64,000 bases of DNA, from NCBI RefSeq assembly GCF_002120225.1, contig NZ_LAPZ01000002.1:428957-492956 (forward strand). The letters are read 5' to 3'. Each line of letters starts with the position of its first letter. The first letter of the stretch is position 1. This document shows positions 1-8,403 of the stretch, piece by piece. The position numbers and the translations under genes were made by a program. The stretch comes from Tenacibaculum holothuriorum. GTDB taxonomy: Bacteria; Bacteroidota; Bacteroidia; Flavobacteriales; Flavobacteriaceae. Under the pieces are notes generated by a model, which worked only from the letters and a program-made list of their open reading frames with translations, was not told the origin of the DNA and did not search any database.

Positions 1-564
1 GAATATGTTTTAGAAAACTATGTGTTTAAAGTTTTTTGCGAATTGGCTCGCGTATTTCCTTCTCAAAATAAAACAGTTGCTAATATAACTGCAGCTAGTA
101 TTAGCAATGTTAAAAAGGTATATCACAGCCATAAAGTATACGCCACACAACGAATGGTTAAGTTTACTGAAATGGAATATAATATTCCTACTGAAGCTTA
201 CCAAGATGTATTTAAAGACATTACCAAACTTGTAAATTCTAAAAAATTTAATATTCATTTTCCTATTGAAAGTCGATGGGTAAAAGGTGATGATATCTAT
301 ATGAGTCCAGCATACGGAAGAGACTCTGCTTATATTGCTTGCCATGTTTATAAAGGAAAAGAATATCAGCAATATTTTAAAGCGCTAGAAGAAGTATTTA
401 GAGCTTATGATGGAAGACCACATTGGGGAAAAATGAACACATTAACATCTGTTGATGTCGCTGTTATGTATCCAAAATACGAAACCTTTATGGAGCATAG
501 AAAAGAGCAAGATCCTAACAATGTTTTTGTAAACACTTATATTGAAAAGTTATTAGGAATATAA
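1..564 (+). CDS. D-arabinono-1,4-lactone oxidase family protein, C-terminal part (5' truncated)
   Basis: The reading frame is open to the first base, so the N-terminal FAD-binding half lies outside the window and only the last 187 residues are seen. The tail matches the ALO domain of FAD-dependent sugar-lactone oxidases (L-gulono-/D-arabinono-lactone oxidase family): it ends with the typical GRPHWGKMN block, in which the HWGK residues lie near the flavin, followed by a YP...F...R...DP...F.N.Y..LLGI ending. A GTG codon at 22 is a frame artefact rather than a start. The next gene, an amino-acid aldolase-like PLP enzyme, follows after 11 bp and is probably co-transcribed; this pairing is, as I recall, recurrent in bacteria. 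Family assignment is firm; the substrate cannot be read from the sequence. Confidence 0.85.
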   Translation, partial: EYVLENYVFKVFCELARVFPSQNKTVANITAASISNVKKVYHSHKVYATQRMVKFTEMEYNIPTEAYQDVFKDITKLVNSKKFNIHFPIESRWVKGDDIYMSPAYGRDSAYIACHVYKGKEYQQYFKALEEVFRAYDGRPHWGKMNTLTSVDVAVMYPKYETFMEHRKEQDPNNVFVNTYIEKLLGI

Positions 565-575
565 CTCGTTGATTT

Positions 576-1754
576 ATGAACTCTTATTTTAAAAACCTAA
601 CTCAAGAACTTAAAAACTACCAAAGAGCTATTCCATGTTTATTGGTTGATTTAGATATTATAGATAAGAACATTGCTACGTTTTTACAGAACAAAAAATC
701 GTCACATCAATTTAGAATTGTAGTAAAATCATTACCTTCTTTTGAATTGATAAGCTATCTGATGAAAAAGACAAATACCAATAAATTAATGGTATTTCAT
801 CAACCTTTTTTAACTGATTTGGTAGACAAACTAGATGAAAATGTTGATGTTTTATTAGGAAAGCCCATGCCTATAAAAACAGCTCAGTATTTTTATAAAA
901 ACTTACCTCAACAATACAACGAATTCAATTCATACAAGCAAATACAGTGGTTAGTTGATACTGAACAACGAATTGAAGAGTACATTAACTTAGCAAAAGA
1001 ACTCAATCAAAGACTACGATTAAATATTGAAATTGATGTTGGTTTACATCGAGGAGGTTTTTCAACTTTACAAAACTTAGAAAAAGGATTACAATTGATT
1101 GAAAACAATCAAAAATGGGTAACTTTTTCAGGTTTTATGGGTTACGATCCTCATGTTGTAAAACTTCCCTCAATAATTCGATCTCAAAAGAACGCATTAA
1201 AATTAGCCAACGACTTTTATACAGAATGTAAGAATTTAGTGAGTAATAAGTTTCCATCACTTTGGGATAAAAACCTAACTTTTAACGGTGCAGGAAGCCC
1301 TACATTAAATCTTCATAATTCGGCTGAAAGTCCGATTAATGATATTGCTGCTGGTTCGTGTTTTGTAAAACCAACTACGTTTGATGTTCCTTCGTTAAAA
1401 CAATATCAACCTGCAAGTTTTATAGCAACTCCAGTTTTAAAAACTTTTTCGAATACAACTTTACCTGGATTAGAACGATTTAAAAACTGGTTTTCTAAAA
1501 AATCGGTTTTTATCTACGGTGGATTTTGGAAAGCCGATTATTATTACCCAAAAGGAACAAAACAAAACAGTTTATTTGGTGATTCTACCAATCAAACAAT
1601 GTTAAACATCCCAAAGAACACTTCCTTAAATGTTGATGATTTTGTCTTTTTACGACCCCATCAAAGTGAGTTTGTTTTTCTACAATTTGGTGAACTACTT
1701 CCAATAAGAAATGGAAAAATTCAAGCTTCATGGAATTTATTAAATAACAATTAG
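576..1754 (+). CDS. PLP-dependent amino acid deaminase/aldolase-like protein (alanine racemase N-terminal fold)
   Basis: A 392-residue protein of the DSD1/D-threonine-aldolase-like group: an alanine-racemase-type TIM barrel that binds pyridoxal phosphate. The start CLLVDLDIIDKNI is the family's first barrel strand, and the lysine in RIVVKSLPS (about residues 46-54) is the likely Schiff-base lysine. LNIEIDVGLHRGGF and FSGFMGYDPHV are conserved barrel strands. The C-terminal RPHQSEFVFLQFGE corresponds to the metal/substrate-binding histidine region of the D-serine dehydratase-like domain. It starts 11 bp after the lactone oxidase gene. Substrate unknown; D-amino or hydroxy-amino acid cleavage is inferred from the family. 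An imperfect hairpin (ttagttgta...tacaactaa, 1751-1790) follows the stop. Confidence 0.7.
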   Translation: MNSYFKNLTQELKNYQRAIPCLLVDLDIIDKNIATFLQNKKSSHQFRIVVKSLPSFELISYLMKKTNTNKLMVFHQPFLTDLVDKLDENVDVLLGKPMPIKTAQYFYKNLPQQYNEFNSYKQIQWLVDTEQRIEEYINLAKELNQRLRLNIEIDVGLHRGGFSTLQNLEKGLQLIENNQKWVTFSGFMGYDPHVVKLPSIIRSQKNALKLANDFYTECKNLVSNKFPSLWDKNLTFNGAGSPTLNLHNSAESPINDIAAGSCFVKPTTFDVPSLKQYQPASFIATPVLKTFSNTTLPGLERFKNWFSKKSVFIYGGFWKADYYYPKGTKQNSLFGDSTNQTMLNIPKNTSLNVDDFVFLRPHQSEFVFLQFGELLPIRNGKIQASWNLLNNN

Positions 1755-1803
1755 TTGTAATTTTCTGATAACTTCATCGACTACAACTAAAATTCTTAAA
1801 ACG

Positions 1804-2262
1804 ATGAAATATTTTACGCTTCTTTCATTTTTATTTTTTTCAGTATTTCTGAACGCACAAAAAACTGATTACAACACTAAAAAAGGATACGTAGCCGAAG
1901 GTTACGATGTCGTTTCTTATTTTAACAATACAAAACCTCTTGAAGGAAAAAAGAAGTTTACCGCCAATTATGATGGTGCAAAATTTAAATTTTCTTCACA
2001 AGAAAACTTAAACTTATTTAACGAAAACCCTACAAAATACGTTCCTCAATACGGTGGTTATTGTGCATATGCTGTTGCCGAAAAGAAAAAGAAAATGTAC
2101 ATAGATGCGGAGGTTTATGAAATTAGAGATGGTAAATTATATCTGTTTTATAGCTCTTGGATTGGCAGTAAATTAGGAGATTGGCAAGAAGGAGATGTTA
2201 AGAAAAGACAAGAAAAAGGAGATAAAAATTGGGAAATCCTAAAACACAAAAAAAGCGAATAG
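1804..2262 (+). CDS. Secreted YHS domain-containing protein (copy 1)
   Basis: A 152-residue protein with an N-terminal signal peptide (hydrophobic stretch at 5-17, cleavage likely after LNAQ). The mature part is one YHS domain, recognisable from GYDVVSYF, then YDGAKFKFSSQENL and KYVPQYGGYCAYAV. YHS domains are small and often linked to metal binding; their role in such secreted proteins is not established. A second copy of the same design starts 4 bp after the stop, so the two are co-transcribed tandem duplicates. The C-terminus here is longer and lysine-rich. Confidence 0.85.
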   Translation: MKYFTLLSFLFFSVFLNAQKTDYNTKKGYVAEGYDVVSYFNNTKPLEGKKKFTANYDGAKFKFSSQENLNLFNENPTKYVPQYGGYCAYAVAEKKKKMYIDAEVYEIRDGKLYLFYSSWIGSKLGDWQEGDVKKRQEKGDKNWEILKHKKSE

Positions 2263-2266
2263 TAAG

Positions 2267-2710
2267 ATGAAACAATTTTTAATAATATTCTTATTAGTAT
2301 CTACTAGTGTTTTTGCTCAAAAAATAGATTATAACACAAAAAAAGGAGCTGTTGCAAATGGTTACGATGTAGTTGCTTATTTTAATAATAAAGCTGTAAA
2401 AGGAAACAAAAAATTGGCAACAACTTACGATGGTGTTCAGTTTAGATTTTCTTCACCAGAAAACTTAGAAACCTTTAAAAAGAATCCGACAAAATATGTT
2501 CCTCAATATGGCGGATATTGTGCTTATGCTATTGGTTTAAAAGGTGAAAAAGTATCTATAAATCCTAAAACCTTTGAAATTAGAGATGGTAAATTATATT
2601 TGTTTTACAATTCTTGGGGAACCAATACTTTAGATCTCTGGTTAAAAGAAAATCCCAAAAAACTAAAGCATAAAGCTGATGAAAATTGGCAAAAAATCAA
2701 ACATAAATAA
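2267..2710 (+). CDS. Secreted YHS domain-containing protein (copy 2)
   Basis: A 147-residue paralogue of the preceding gene with the same order: signal peptide ending in VFAQ, the block KIDYNTKKGAVANGYDVVAYF, and the YHS core KYVPQYGGYCAYAI. The cores are close to identical, whereas the C-terminal tails differ. A strong terminator hairpin lies immediately downstream, so this is the last gene of the transcript that probably begins upstream of the lactone oxidase. Function unknown beyond a possible metal-binding periplasmic or surface role. Confidence 0.85.
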   Translation: MKQFLIIFLLVSTSVFAQKIDYNTKKGAVANGYDVVAYFNNKAVKGNKKLATTYDGVQFRFSSPENLETFKKNPTKYVPQYGGYCAYAIGLKGEKVSINPKTFEIRDGKLYLFYNSWGTNTLDLWLKENPKKLKHKADENWQKIKHK

Positions 2711-2712
2711 TC

Positions 2713-2740
2713 AAAGCGCTTTCTTTTAAAGCGCTTTTTT
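2713..2740 (+). terminator. Rho-independent terminator after the YHS pair
   Basis: The self-complementary 10-mer AAAGCGCTTT occurs at 2713-2722 and again at 2728-2737 with a 5-nt loop, followed by T's. It sits 3 bp after the YHS copy 2 stop codon. Confidence 0.85.
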
Positions 2741-2746
2741 AATTCT

Positions 2747-2754
2747 TACATTTG
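2747..2754 (+). promoter_or_regulatory. Promoter -7 element of glpD
   Basis: TACATTTG fits the Bacteroidota -7 consensus TAnnTTTG exactly and lies 18 bp before the glpD start, directly behind the upstream terminator. No clear TTG -33 element is visible because that interval is occupied by the terminator. Confidence 0.6.
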
Positions 2755-2772
2755 TTAGGTAAAAACTAATCT

Positions 2773-4422
2773 ATGAACAATTTTTCATTTTTCAACCGAG
2801 CAAATATTCAACAAGAATTACAAGAAACAGAATTCGATATATTGATTATCGGTGGAGGAATTACTGGAGCAGGAATTGCTTTAGACGCTGCCTCTAGAGG
2901 AATGAAAGTTGCTTTGGTTGAAAAAAATGATTTTGCTTCGGGAACTTCTAGTAAATCAACGAAACTAATTCATGGAGGCTTACGTTACTTAAAACAATTC
3001 GATTTTTGGTTAGTAAAAGAAGTAGGAACCGAGCGTGCTATTGTACATAAATTAGCCCCTCATTTGGTGATTCCTGAAAAAATGATTTTACCGCTTATTG
3101 AAGGTGGAACTTATGGTTCTTGGTTAACTTCTATCGGACTAAAAGTATATGATGTTTTAGCTTCTGTTGAAGGTGATGATAAGCGTAAAATGCTAGATAA
3201 AAACGAAGCATTAGAAAAAGAACCTTTATTACCAGAAAACATTTTAAACGGTGCTGGTTATTATGCAGAATACAGAACCGACGATGCTCGTTTAACTATT
3301 GAAATATTAAAAACCGCAAGTCAGTACGATGCACAAATCATCAACTATACAAAGGCAGAAGAGTTTATTTATGAAAACAAACGAATAGTTGGAGCAAAGG
3401 TTACTGATGAATTCACAAAAAACAGCTACAATATCAAGGCTAAATATGTGGTTAATGCTGCTGGACCTTGGGTAGATGAATTGCGTCAAATTAATAACTC
3501 TAAAATAGGAAAACGTTTACACTTAACTAAAGGAGTGCATTTGGTGGTTCCTCATGAAAAATTACCTGTAAAACAATCAGTTTATTTTGATATTCCTGAT
3601 GGACGAATGATGTTTGCTATTCCTCGTGGAAAAGTAACTTATTTTGGAACTACAGATACCAACTATCAACAAGATAAAAACAATGTGGAAACTACTGTTG
3701 TAGATGCTTTATATTTAATTGAAGCGGTAAATAATATGTTTCCTGATATTACACTTACTTTAGAAGATATTGAATCTTCTTGGGCTGGTTTGCGTCCTTT
3801 AATTCATGAAGAAGGTAAATCGGCTTCAGAATTGTCTAGGAAAGATGAAATTTTTGTTTCTGATACTAAACTAATTTCTATTGCTGGAGGTAAATTAACT
3901 GGATACCGAAAAATGGCGGAAAGAATTGTTGATATCGTAGCTAAGAAAATGAAACGTCGATTTGAAACTGATTTTGATCCAATTCAAACAGAAGATATTA
4001 TACTAAGCGGTGGTCCTTTTCAGAATTATAAATCAGTAAATTTATATAGTAACCAAGTTTATAAGCGAATCCAACCTTTTGGTTTATCTAAAAAAGATGC
4101 TAGTTATTTAGTACATAACTATGGAAAACAAACCGATATTATTTTAGACAAGTTTGATGAATTAGCTCTTGAAAATATTGAAGAGCGTTTATTAAAAGCT
4201 GAAGTTTGGTTTACCATTCGACATGAAATGACTTGTACTCCAACCGACTTTTTTATGAGACGTACAGGACGTTTATTCTTTGATAAACCAAGTGTAGATG
4301 CTCATAAAGATTTTGTGGTTTCAGAATTTAAAAATCATTTTAATTTAAGTGATGAAAAAACAGCTAGTCTAAATAAAGAACTCAACGAAAAAATTGCTTT
4401 TGCAATAGCTTTTAAAAAATAA
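2773..4422 (+). CDS. glpD: FAD-dependent glycerol-3-phosphate dehydrogenase
   Basis: A 549-residue protein of the usual GlpD/GlpA length. It oxidises sn-glycerol 3-phosphate to dihydroxyacetone phosphate and passes the electrons to quinone at the inner membrane. The N-terminal dinucleotide fold IIGGGITGAGIALDAASRG (about 25-43) binds FAD. The family blocks GTSSKSTKLIHGGLRYL and GLRPLIHEEGKSASELSRK follow, and a C-terminal helical DAO_C domain closes the protein. It has its own promoter and no glpK or glpF beside it. The biosynthetic counterpart gpsA lies about 11 kb further on the opposite strand. Confidence 0.95.
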   Translation: MNNFSFFNRANIQQELQETEFDILIIGGGITGAGIALDAASRGMKVALVEKNDFASGTSSKSTKLIHGGLRYLKQFDFWLVKEVGTERAIVHKLAPHLVIPEKMILPLIEGGTYGSWLTSIGLKVYDVLASVEGDDKRKMLDKNEALEKEPLLPENILNGAGYYAEYRTDDARLTIEILKTASQYDAQIINYTKAEEFIYENKRIVGAKVTDEFTKNSYNIKAKYVVNAAGPWVDELRQINNSKIGKRLHLTKGVHLVVPHEKLPVKQSVYFDIPDGRMMFAIPRGKVTYFGTTDTNYQQDKNNVETTVVDALYLIEAVNNMFPDITLTLEDIESSWAGLRPLIHEEGKSASELSRKDEIFVSDTKLISIAGGKLTGYRKMAERIVDIVAKKMKRRFETDFDPIQTEDIILSGGPFQNYKSVNLYSNQVYKRIQPFGLSKKDASYLVHNYGKQTDIILDKFDELALENIEERLLKAEVWFTIRHEMTCTPTDFFMRRTGRLFFDKPSVDAHKDFVVSEFKNHFNLSDEKTASLNKELNEKIAFAIAFKK

Positions 4423-4428
4423 AGAGAT

Positions 4429-4530
4429 TGTCATTCTGAACGAAGTGAAAGAATCTTATGTTTAGTAAGTTTCTTTTCGAGATTACTTCGAAATTCTGTT
4501 ATTTAGATTCCTATTTTCACAGGAATGACA
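4429..4530. repeat. Interspersed repeat pair (TGTCATTC...AATCT type)
   Basis: Between glpD and the converging Pel-like operon lie two facing copies of a short repeat. One begins TGTCATTCTGAACGAAGTGA and ends GAATCT; the other, inverted, runs AGATTCC...GGAATGACA. Together they form a 102-bp element with TGTCATT at both outer ends in inverted orientation. Sequences of this type recur between genes in many Bacteroidota genomes; two related copies occur in this window at 48365-48398 and 54172-54198. There is no coding capacity. The rest of 4423-4626 shows nothing else recognisable. Confidence 0.6.
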
Positions 4531-4626
4531 GTTTCAGCGGAAATTCCGATGCAACTATATTGGGAATTCTTTCTGATTAAATTTCTCGTAATAACATTCA
4601 CTTCAGTTTTAAACAACCTCCTTATT

Positions 4627-7600
4627 TTACTTAATAAGATACAGTAACCCTATGTTAAACGAATTAGAATAATACTGATCGTTTAAATACAATTCTCCAT
4701 TAAAGTTTACAATAAAATATTTTTGTAACTGAAAGTTCACTTGCCCTCTAAATCTTGTAAAATACGTTGCATAACTATCGGAAAATACCATAGCATCTAC
4801 AAAGGCAAATGTTTTATCCATATCAGTATTTAACTGATATTGTAAACCTCCTCCACCAAACAGTCGTTCTTTAACCATCCAATAAGGAAAACCTTGACGT
4901 AAATCGGCAGATCCAACACTATAAGTTCCTTCTAAAGCTGGACGAATTTGATGACTTCCGTAAGCAAATACAGGATAACTTAAAGACAATGTAGATGTTA
5001 AATTTTTTTCATTATCTGAATAATAATTTCCTTCTACATAAGCTATCGCATTCAACTTATTTTTAAAGTTCTTCTCTGCATAAATTCCTACTTTATTTTT
5101 ATAAATATTCTTAGTGTAGGCAGCTCCGTTTTTTACAGGTGCTACTTCATATTCTGCAGAAATAAATGTATTATCTACGTTATAATTAACTCCTGCTCCT
5201 ACATGATAAAAATAGTTTTCTCTGTCAGTTTCTAGTCGTGTTCTTGCATGATAATTTAATTTGTCATTTCCTCTACGAGAACTTTCAAATTTGTATTCAA
5301 TACCATAAAGTTCTTTATCTACATTTTCTACTGAATTATTGCCTTGTAAAGCACTTACCGAAGTATTAGTTGCCGAAATACTGTGTACATTTAAATTATC
5401 GGTAACCATGCTATAAGTTGCCAATCGTTCGAAAGAAGCAATGTTATCTCTGTCGGTATTAATAACCGATGAAAATGTTATCGAATTTTTACCTTCTAAA
5501 ATTAATACTCTTTCTATACTATCTCTTACTTTGGCAAATAAATAAATATCCTTAGCTTTTATAAATTCGTTTTGAAGTTTTTTGCTTTGTATAGTAAATT
5601 CATAATTCAACTGTTTTCTTAACGATTCATATTCTTTAGAATTTGAATTAATAGCAGAAGCTATTTTCCAAGCATTTAAAAAGTCTTTTCTTTCTAAATA
5701 CATTTGACTCATTATTTTTTTAGCTAGATCATCTGTTGGATTTTTCGATATATATTCTTTAAAATAGGCATCTAACAAAGTATATTCTTTAGCTTCAAAT
5801 AACCAATATAATTTAGTATCTATAGGTATTTCATCAGTAACATCTGACCAAGCCAACATTTTATCGTAATATTTTTTATCTTTAAAATACCATGTTATTT
5901 CCTTAGCTAGGGTAACATAGTCTTTTGATGGTTTTAGTCTATATAAAATCTGATCTTTATTAGGCACTTCACTCCATAAAACATAAGAAACATAATTTGT
6001 CTTATTTTCTGAAGTTGGGTTTAGTAACACTAATTCTTTCAACTTTTTAGAAATATCAGTTACATTTTTTTCTGAATTATACTTTTTAATATACTCTTTT
6101 ATAAAACTGATTTTTAAATCTTTACTTGGTGCTAATTCAGTTTTACGAACTAACCACTTTCTTGAATCCTTCTCGTTGGTGTACCAAATTGTTTTTGCAG
6201 CTTCATCAGAAAAATTAGCAATCTCAAATTGTTTGTTTTCATTAAAATAAGTATCTAAATCATACCAAAATTGCTTTTCTTTTTGCTGCCAACTACAGTA
6301 AGTTACATACGTTTTCCAATCATCTTCATTATAATTATTACTAGTAAATAATTTAGTTCTTAATAAATTAGTTTTTTGTGCTAAGCTTAACTCTTTTTTA
6401 GCTTCTTTTTGGTCTACTTTTTTATTAAATAAAGCATCATAAGATGCTAAAACTTGATTTGTTAAAAACTTATTTCTTTGAGGTGATACCATAGGAATTG
6501 TAATTTTATTCTTTTGAGTCTTTACTCCTATTAAAACTCCGTTGTGTAACGGGATTTGATGGTATTGAATTTTATTCTTTTGTAAATAATCAATCACTTT
6601 TCCTTTTTGAAAACTTGATACATACACAAACCAATCTTGATTTTTATTTCTATTCAAATTAGTAACAGAATAGTAGTCTGAATTTACATCGTGTTTATAG
6701 CTATTTAATCGAATATCTGCTACTCTTCTACCCGCTTCCTTAACATCAGTATATTTTGTAAAAGGATATGTTTTTGAATGATTTTGAAGAATCTCATCAA
6801 AAGTTGGTAACATCCCTTTCAATCCTTTTTTATTATCCTTCTTCCAGTTAAGTTCTGGTTCGTTTCGGTAACTAAAACTTCCTCTCGTTTTACTATTACT
6901 TTCATCTGGAATTTGATATACATCATCTGGATGAATAAAATGCGACCAAATACCTGTAAACAAATATGTAGATTCTTTTAAATAACGTTTATCGCTGTCT
7001 AAATAATATCCAGAAGTAACTCTAGGAAATCCGAACATATTTTTAGCATAAGGTTCTGGTTCGTATTCTCTGTCACCTCCCATTTCCTTTTCACCAGTAT
7101 ACACACTACACATGTATTTTATTGATGGTAAGTTTGCTTTTAAAGCCTGTACACCTACTTTATCAATATGATTTGAAGGTGGAATATAAGACACCGGTAA
7201 CTCTCCATAATTATTTAATTTCCATTTCTTTTTAACCGTTTTAAGTGCAAAGCCAATGGTTTCTTTACTCCAATCTTTTTCTAATAACGAAACGTGATTG
7301 TATCCATGAATCGCCAATTCATGGTTGTTAGCTAATAAATCTTTGGTAACAATATGCGGAACAGCCATATTGTTTTGTTTTGTACGTTCCCATTCTTTAA
7401 ATGAAAAAGGTGGAATGGTATTTTCTTCATAATCAAAAATGATTGTTGCTGTGTACTTAATATCATGTTTTTTAGATAGCGAAACCATATCGGGCCACCA
7501 AATATTATTCACAAATTCTTGATTTGTTACGTTGTATTCAGACTTTATAGGTTCTTTCTTTAAATCGTATATCGGGCTTGGGAAATCATCTAAAAAAATA

Positions 7601-8391
7601 GTAGTTACGTTAGCTACAGGATACGGAACTCCTTCTAATGTTGATAATAATGATGTAAATAAAAGTCCACGTTCATACTTAGAGATTTCTATGCTAGAAT
7701 TAAAGAAAATTACTTTTCCTAAACCTATACTGCTTTTTAAAATTACAGGATATTCTGTATCATTAACAGCAGTAATCATAACCTCAACATCATTATTAAA
7801 ACTACTTTTATTAAACCCAAAATGAGCTCCTTTTTCGTAAAAATTAGTATTATCGGTATTAGGTATAAATTGGTTAGTTAATTTAAATCCTTTGGCATTG
7901 TTGTTATACGAATGTTCTTCCTCATTTGCTTTTAAACCTAATAAATAATTAAAATGAGTGTCGTAAACAATGTTTGTAACTACTAACGATCCTCCATTAG
8001 CTACAAATTCAATTAATTTTTTAATAGCAGGCTTCGATATTGTTACGGTTCTATCTATACAAATCGTTTTAACAGAAGTAGGAATTGAATATTCTTTATT
8101 ATTAATGTTGTTTATTGAAATTGAAGAAAACGGTAGTTTGGTATAACTACATAATTGCCTTAAGTTTTTATAAACCGAATTGTCTTTTATATTATGTTCC
8201 TCAGATAAAAAACTCACCACTGGTTGCGATGTTTCTAAGAAAAAATTACTTGTAAAAAATTCATTTCCTGCTGAAGAATTATCAGACATTCTGTTTGTTA
8301 ATTCTTCGTTTAATGATCCATAGTTCCCTGTAAACAAACTTATTACCAATATGATAATTGTTGTTTTTGCCGATAAAAATACCCTCTTCAT
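4627..8391 (-). CDS. Fusion protein: PelA-like polysaccharide deacetylase (DUF2194-like), TPR-like region, outer-membrane beta-barrel
   Basis: A 1254-residue exported protein, last gene of the Pel-like operon. Residues 1-30 are a signal/anchor segment. Residues about 55-250 look like a Rossmann/GATase-like domain, as found before the deacetylase in PelA. Residues 255-500 carry CE4-type motifs: LDDF (D268, D269), HELAIHGYNH (metal ligands H362 and H366), IPPSN (403-407) and SHFIHPDD (483-490). About 620-950 is helical and TPR-like. About 960-1254 is rich in alternating aromatic strands and ends in NIGLLYLIK, as an outer-membrane barrel would. In Pseudomonas the deacetylase is in PelA, and TPR plus barrel are in PelB; here they are in one chain. 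Predicted role: partial deacetylation and export of the polymer. Domain boundaries are estimates. Confidence 0.75.
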   Translation of the reverse strand: MKRVFLSAKTTIIILVISLFTGNYGSLNEELTNRMSDNSSAGNEFFTSNFFLETSQPVVSFLSEEHNIKDNSVYKNLRQLCSYTKLPFSSISINNINNKEYSIPTSVKTICIDRTVTISKPAIKKLIEFVANGGSLVVTNIVYDTHFNYLLGLKANEEEHSYNNNAKGFKLTNQFIPNTDNTNFYEKGAHFGFNKSSFNNDVEVMITAVNDTEYPVILKSSIGLGKVIFFNSSIEISKYERGLLFTSLLSTLEGVPYPVANVTTIFLDDFPSPIYDLKKEPIKSEYNVTNQEFVNNIWWPDMVSLSKKHDIKYTATIIFDYEENTIPPFSFKEWERTKQNNMAVPHIVTKDLLANNHELAIHGYNHVSLLEKDWSKETIGFALKTVKKKWKLNNYGELPVSYIPPSNHIDKVGVQALKANLPSIKYMCSVYTGEKEMGGDREYEPEPYAKNMFGFPRVTSGYYLDSDKRYLKESTYLFTGIWSHFIHPDDVYQIPDESNSKTRGSFSYRNEPELNWKKDNKKGLKGMLPTFDEILQNHSKTYPFTKYTDVKEAGRRVADIRLNSYKHDVNSDYYSVTNLNRNKNQDWFVYVSSFQKGKVIDYLQKNKIQYHQIPLHNGVLIGVKTQKNKITIPMVSPQRNKFLTNQVLASYDALFNKKVDQKEAKKELSLAQKTNLLRTKLFTSNNYNEDDWKTYVTYCSWQQKEKQFWYDLDTYFNENKQFEIANFSDEAAKTIWYTNEKDSRKWLVRKTELAPSKDLKISFIKEYIKKYNSEKNVTDISKKLKELVLLNPTSENKTNYVSYVLWSEVPNKDQILYRLKPSKDYVTLAKEITWYFKDKKYYDKMLAWSDVTDEIPIDTKLYWLFEAKEYTLLDAYFKEYISKNPTDDLAKKIMSQMYLERKDFLNAWKIASAINSNSKEYESLRKQLNYEFTIQSKKLQNEFIKAKDIYLFAKVRDSIERVLILEGKNSITFSSVINTDRDNIASFERLATYSMVTDNLNVHSISATNTSVSALQGNNSVENVDKELYGIEYKFESSRRGNDKLNYHARTRLETDRENYFYHVGAGVNYNVDNTFISAEYEVAPVKNGAAYTKNIYKNKVGIYAEKNFKNKLNAIAYVEGNYYSDNEKNLTSTLSLSYPVFAYGSHQIRPALEGTYSVGSADLRQGFPYWMVKERLFGGGGLQYQLNTDMDKTFAFVDAMVFSDSYATYFTRFRGQVNFQLQKYFIVNFNGELYLNDQYYSNSFNIGLLYLIK

Positions 8392-8403
8392 GATTTCCTA
8401 GGT

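Noticed and set aside
10..372. 120-codon open frame on the minus strand
   Set aside because: It is antisense to the well-conserved lactone oxidase C-terminus and has no coding character of its own.
7532..7825. 97-codon plus-strand frame inside the deacetylase/barrel gene
   Set aside because: It is the complement of the CE4 domain, which has clear family motifs on the other strand.
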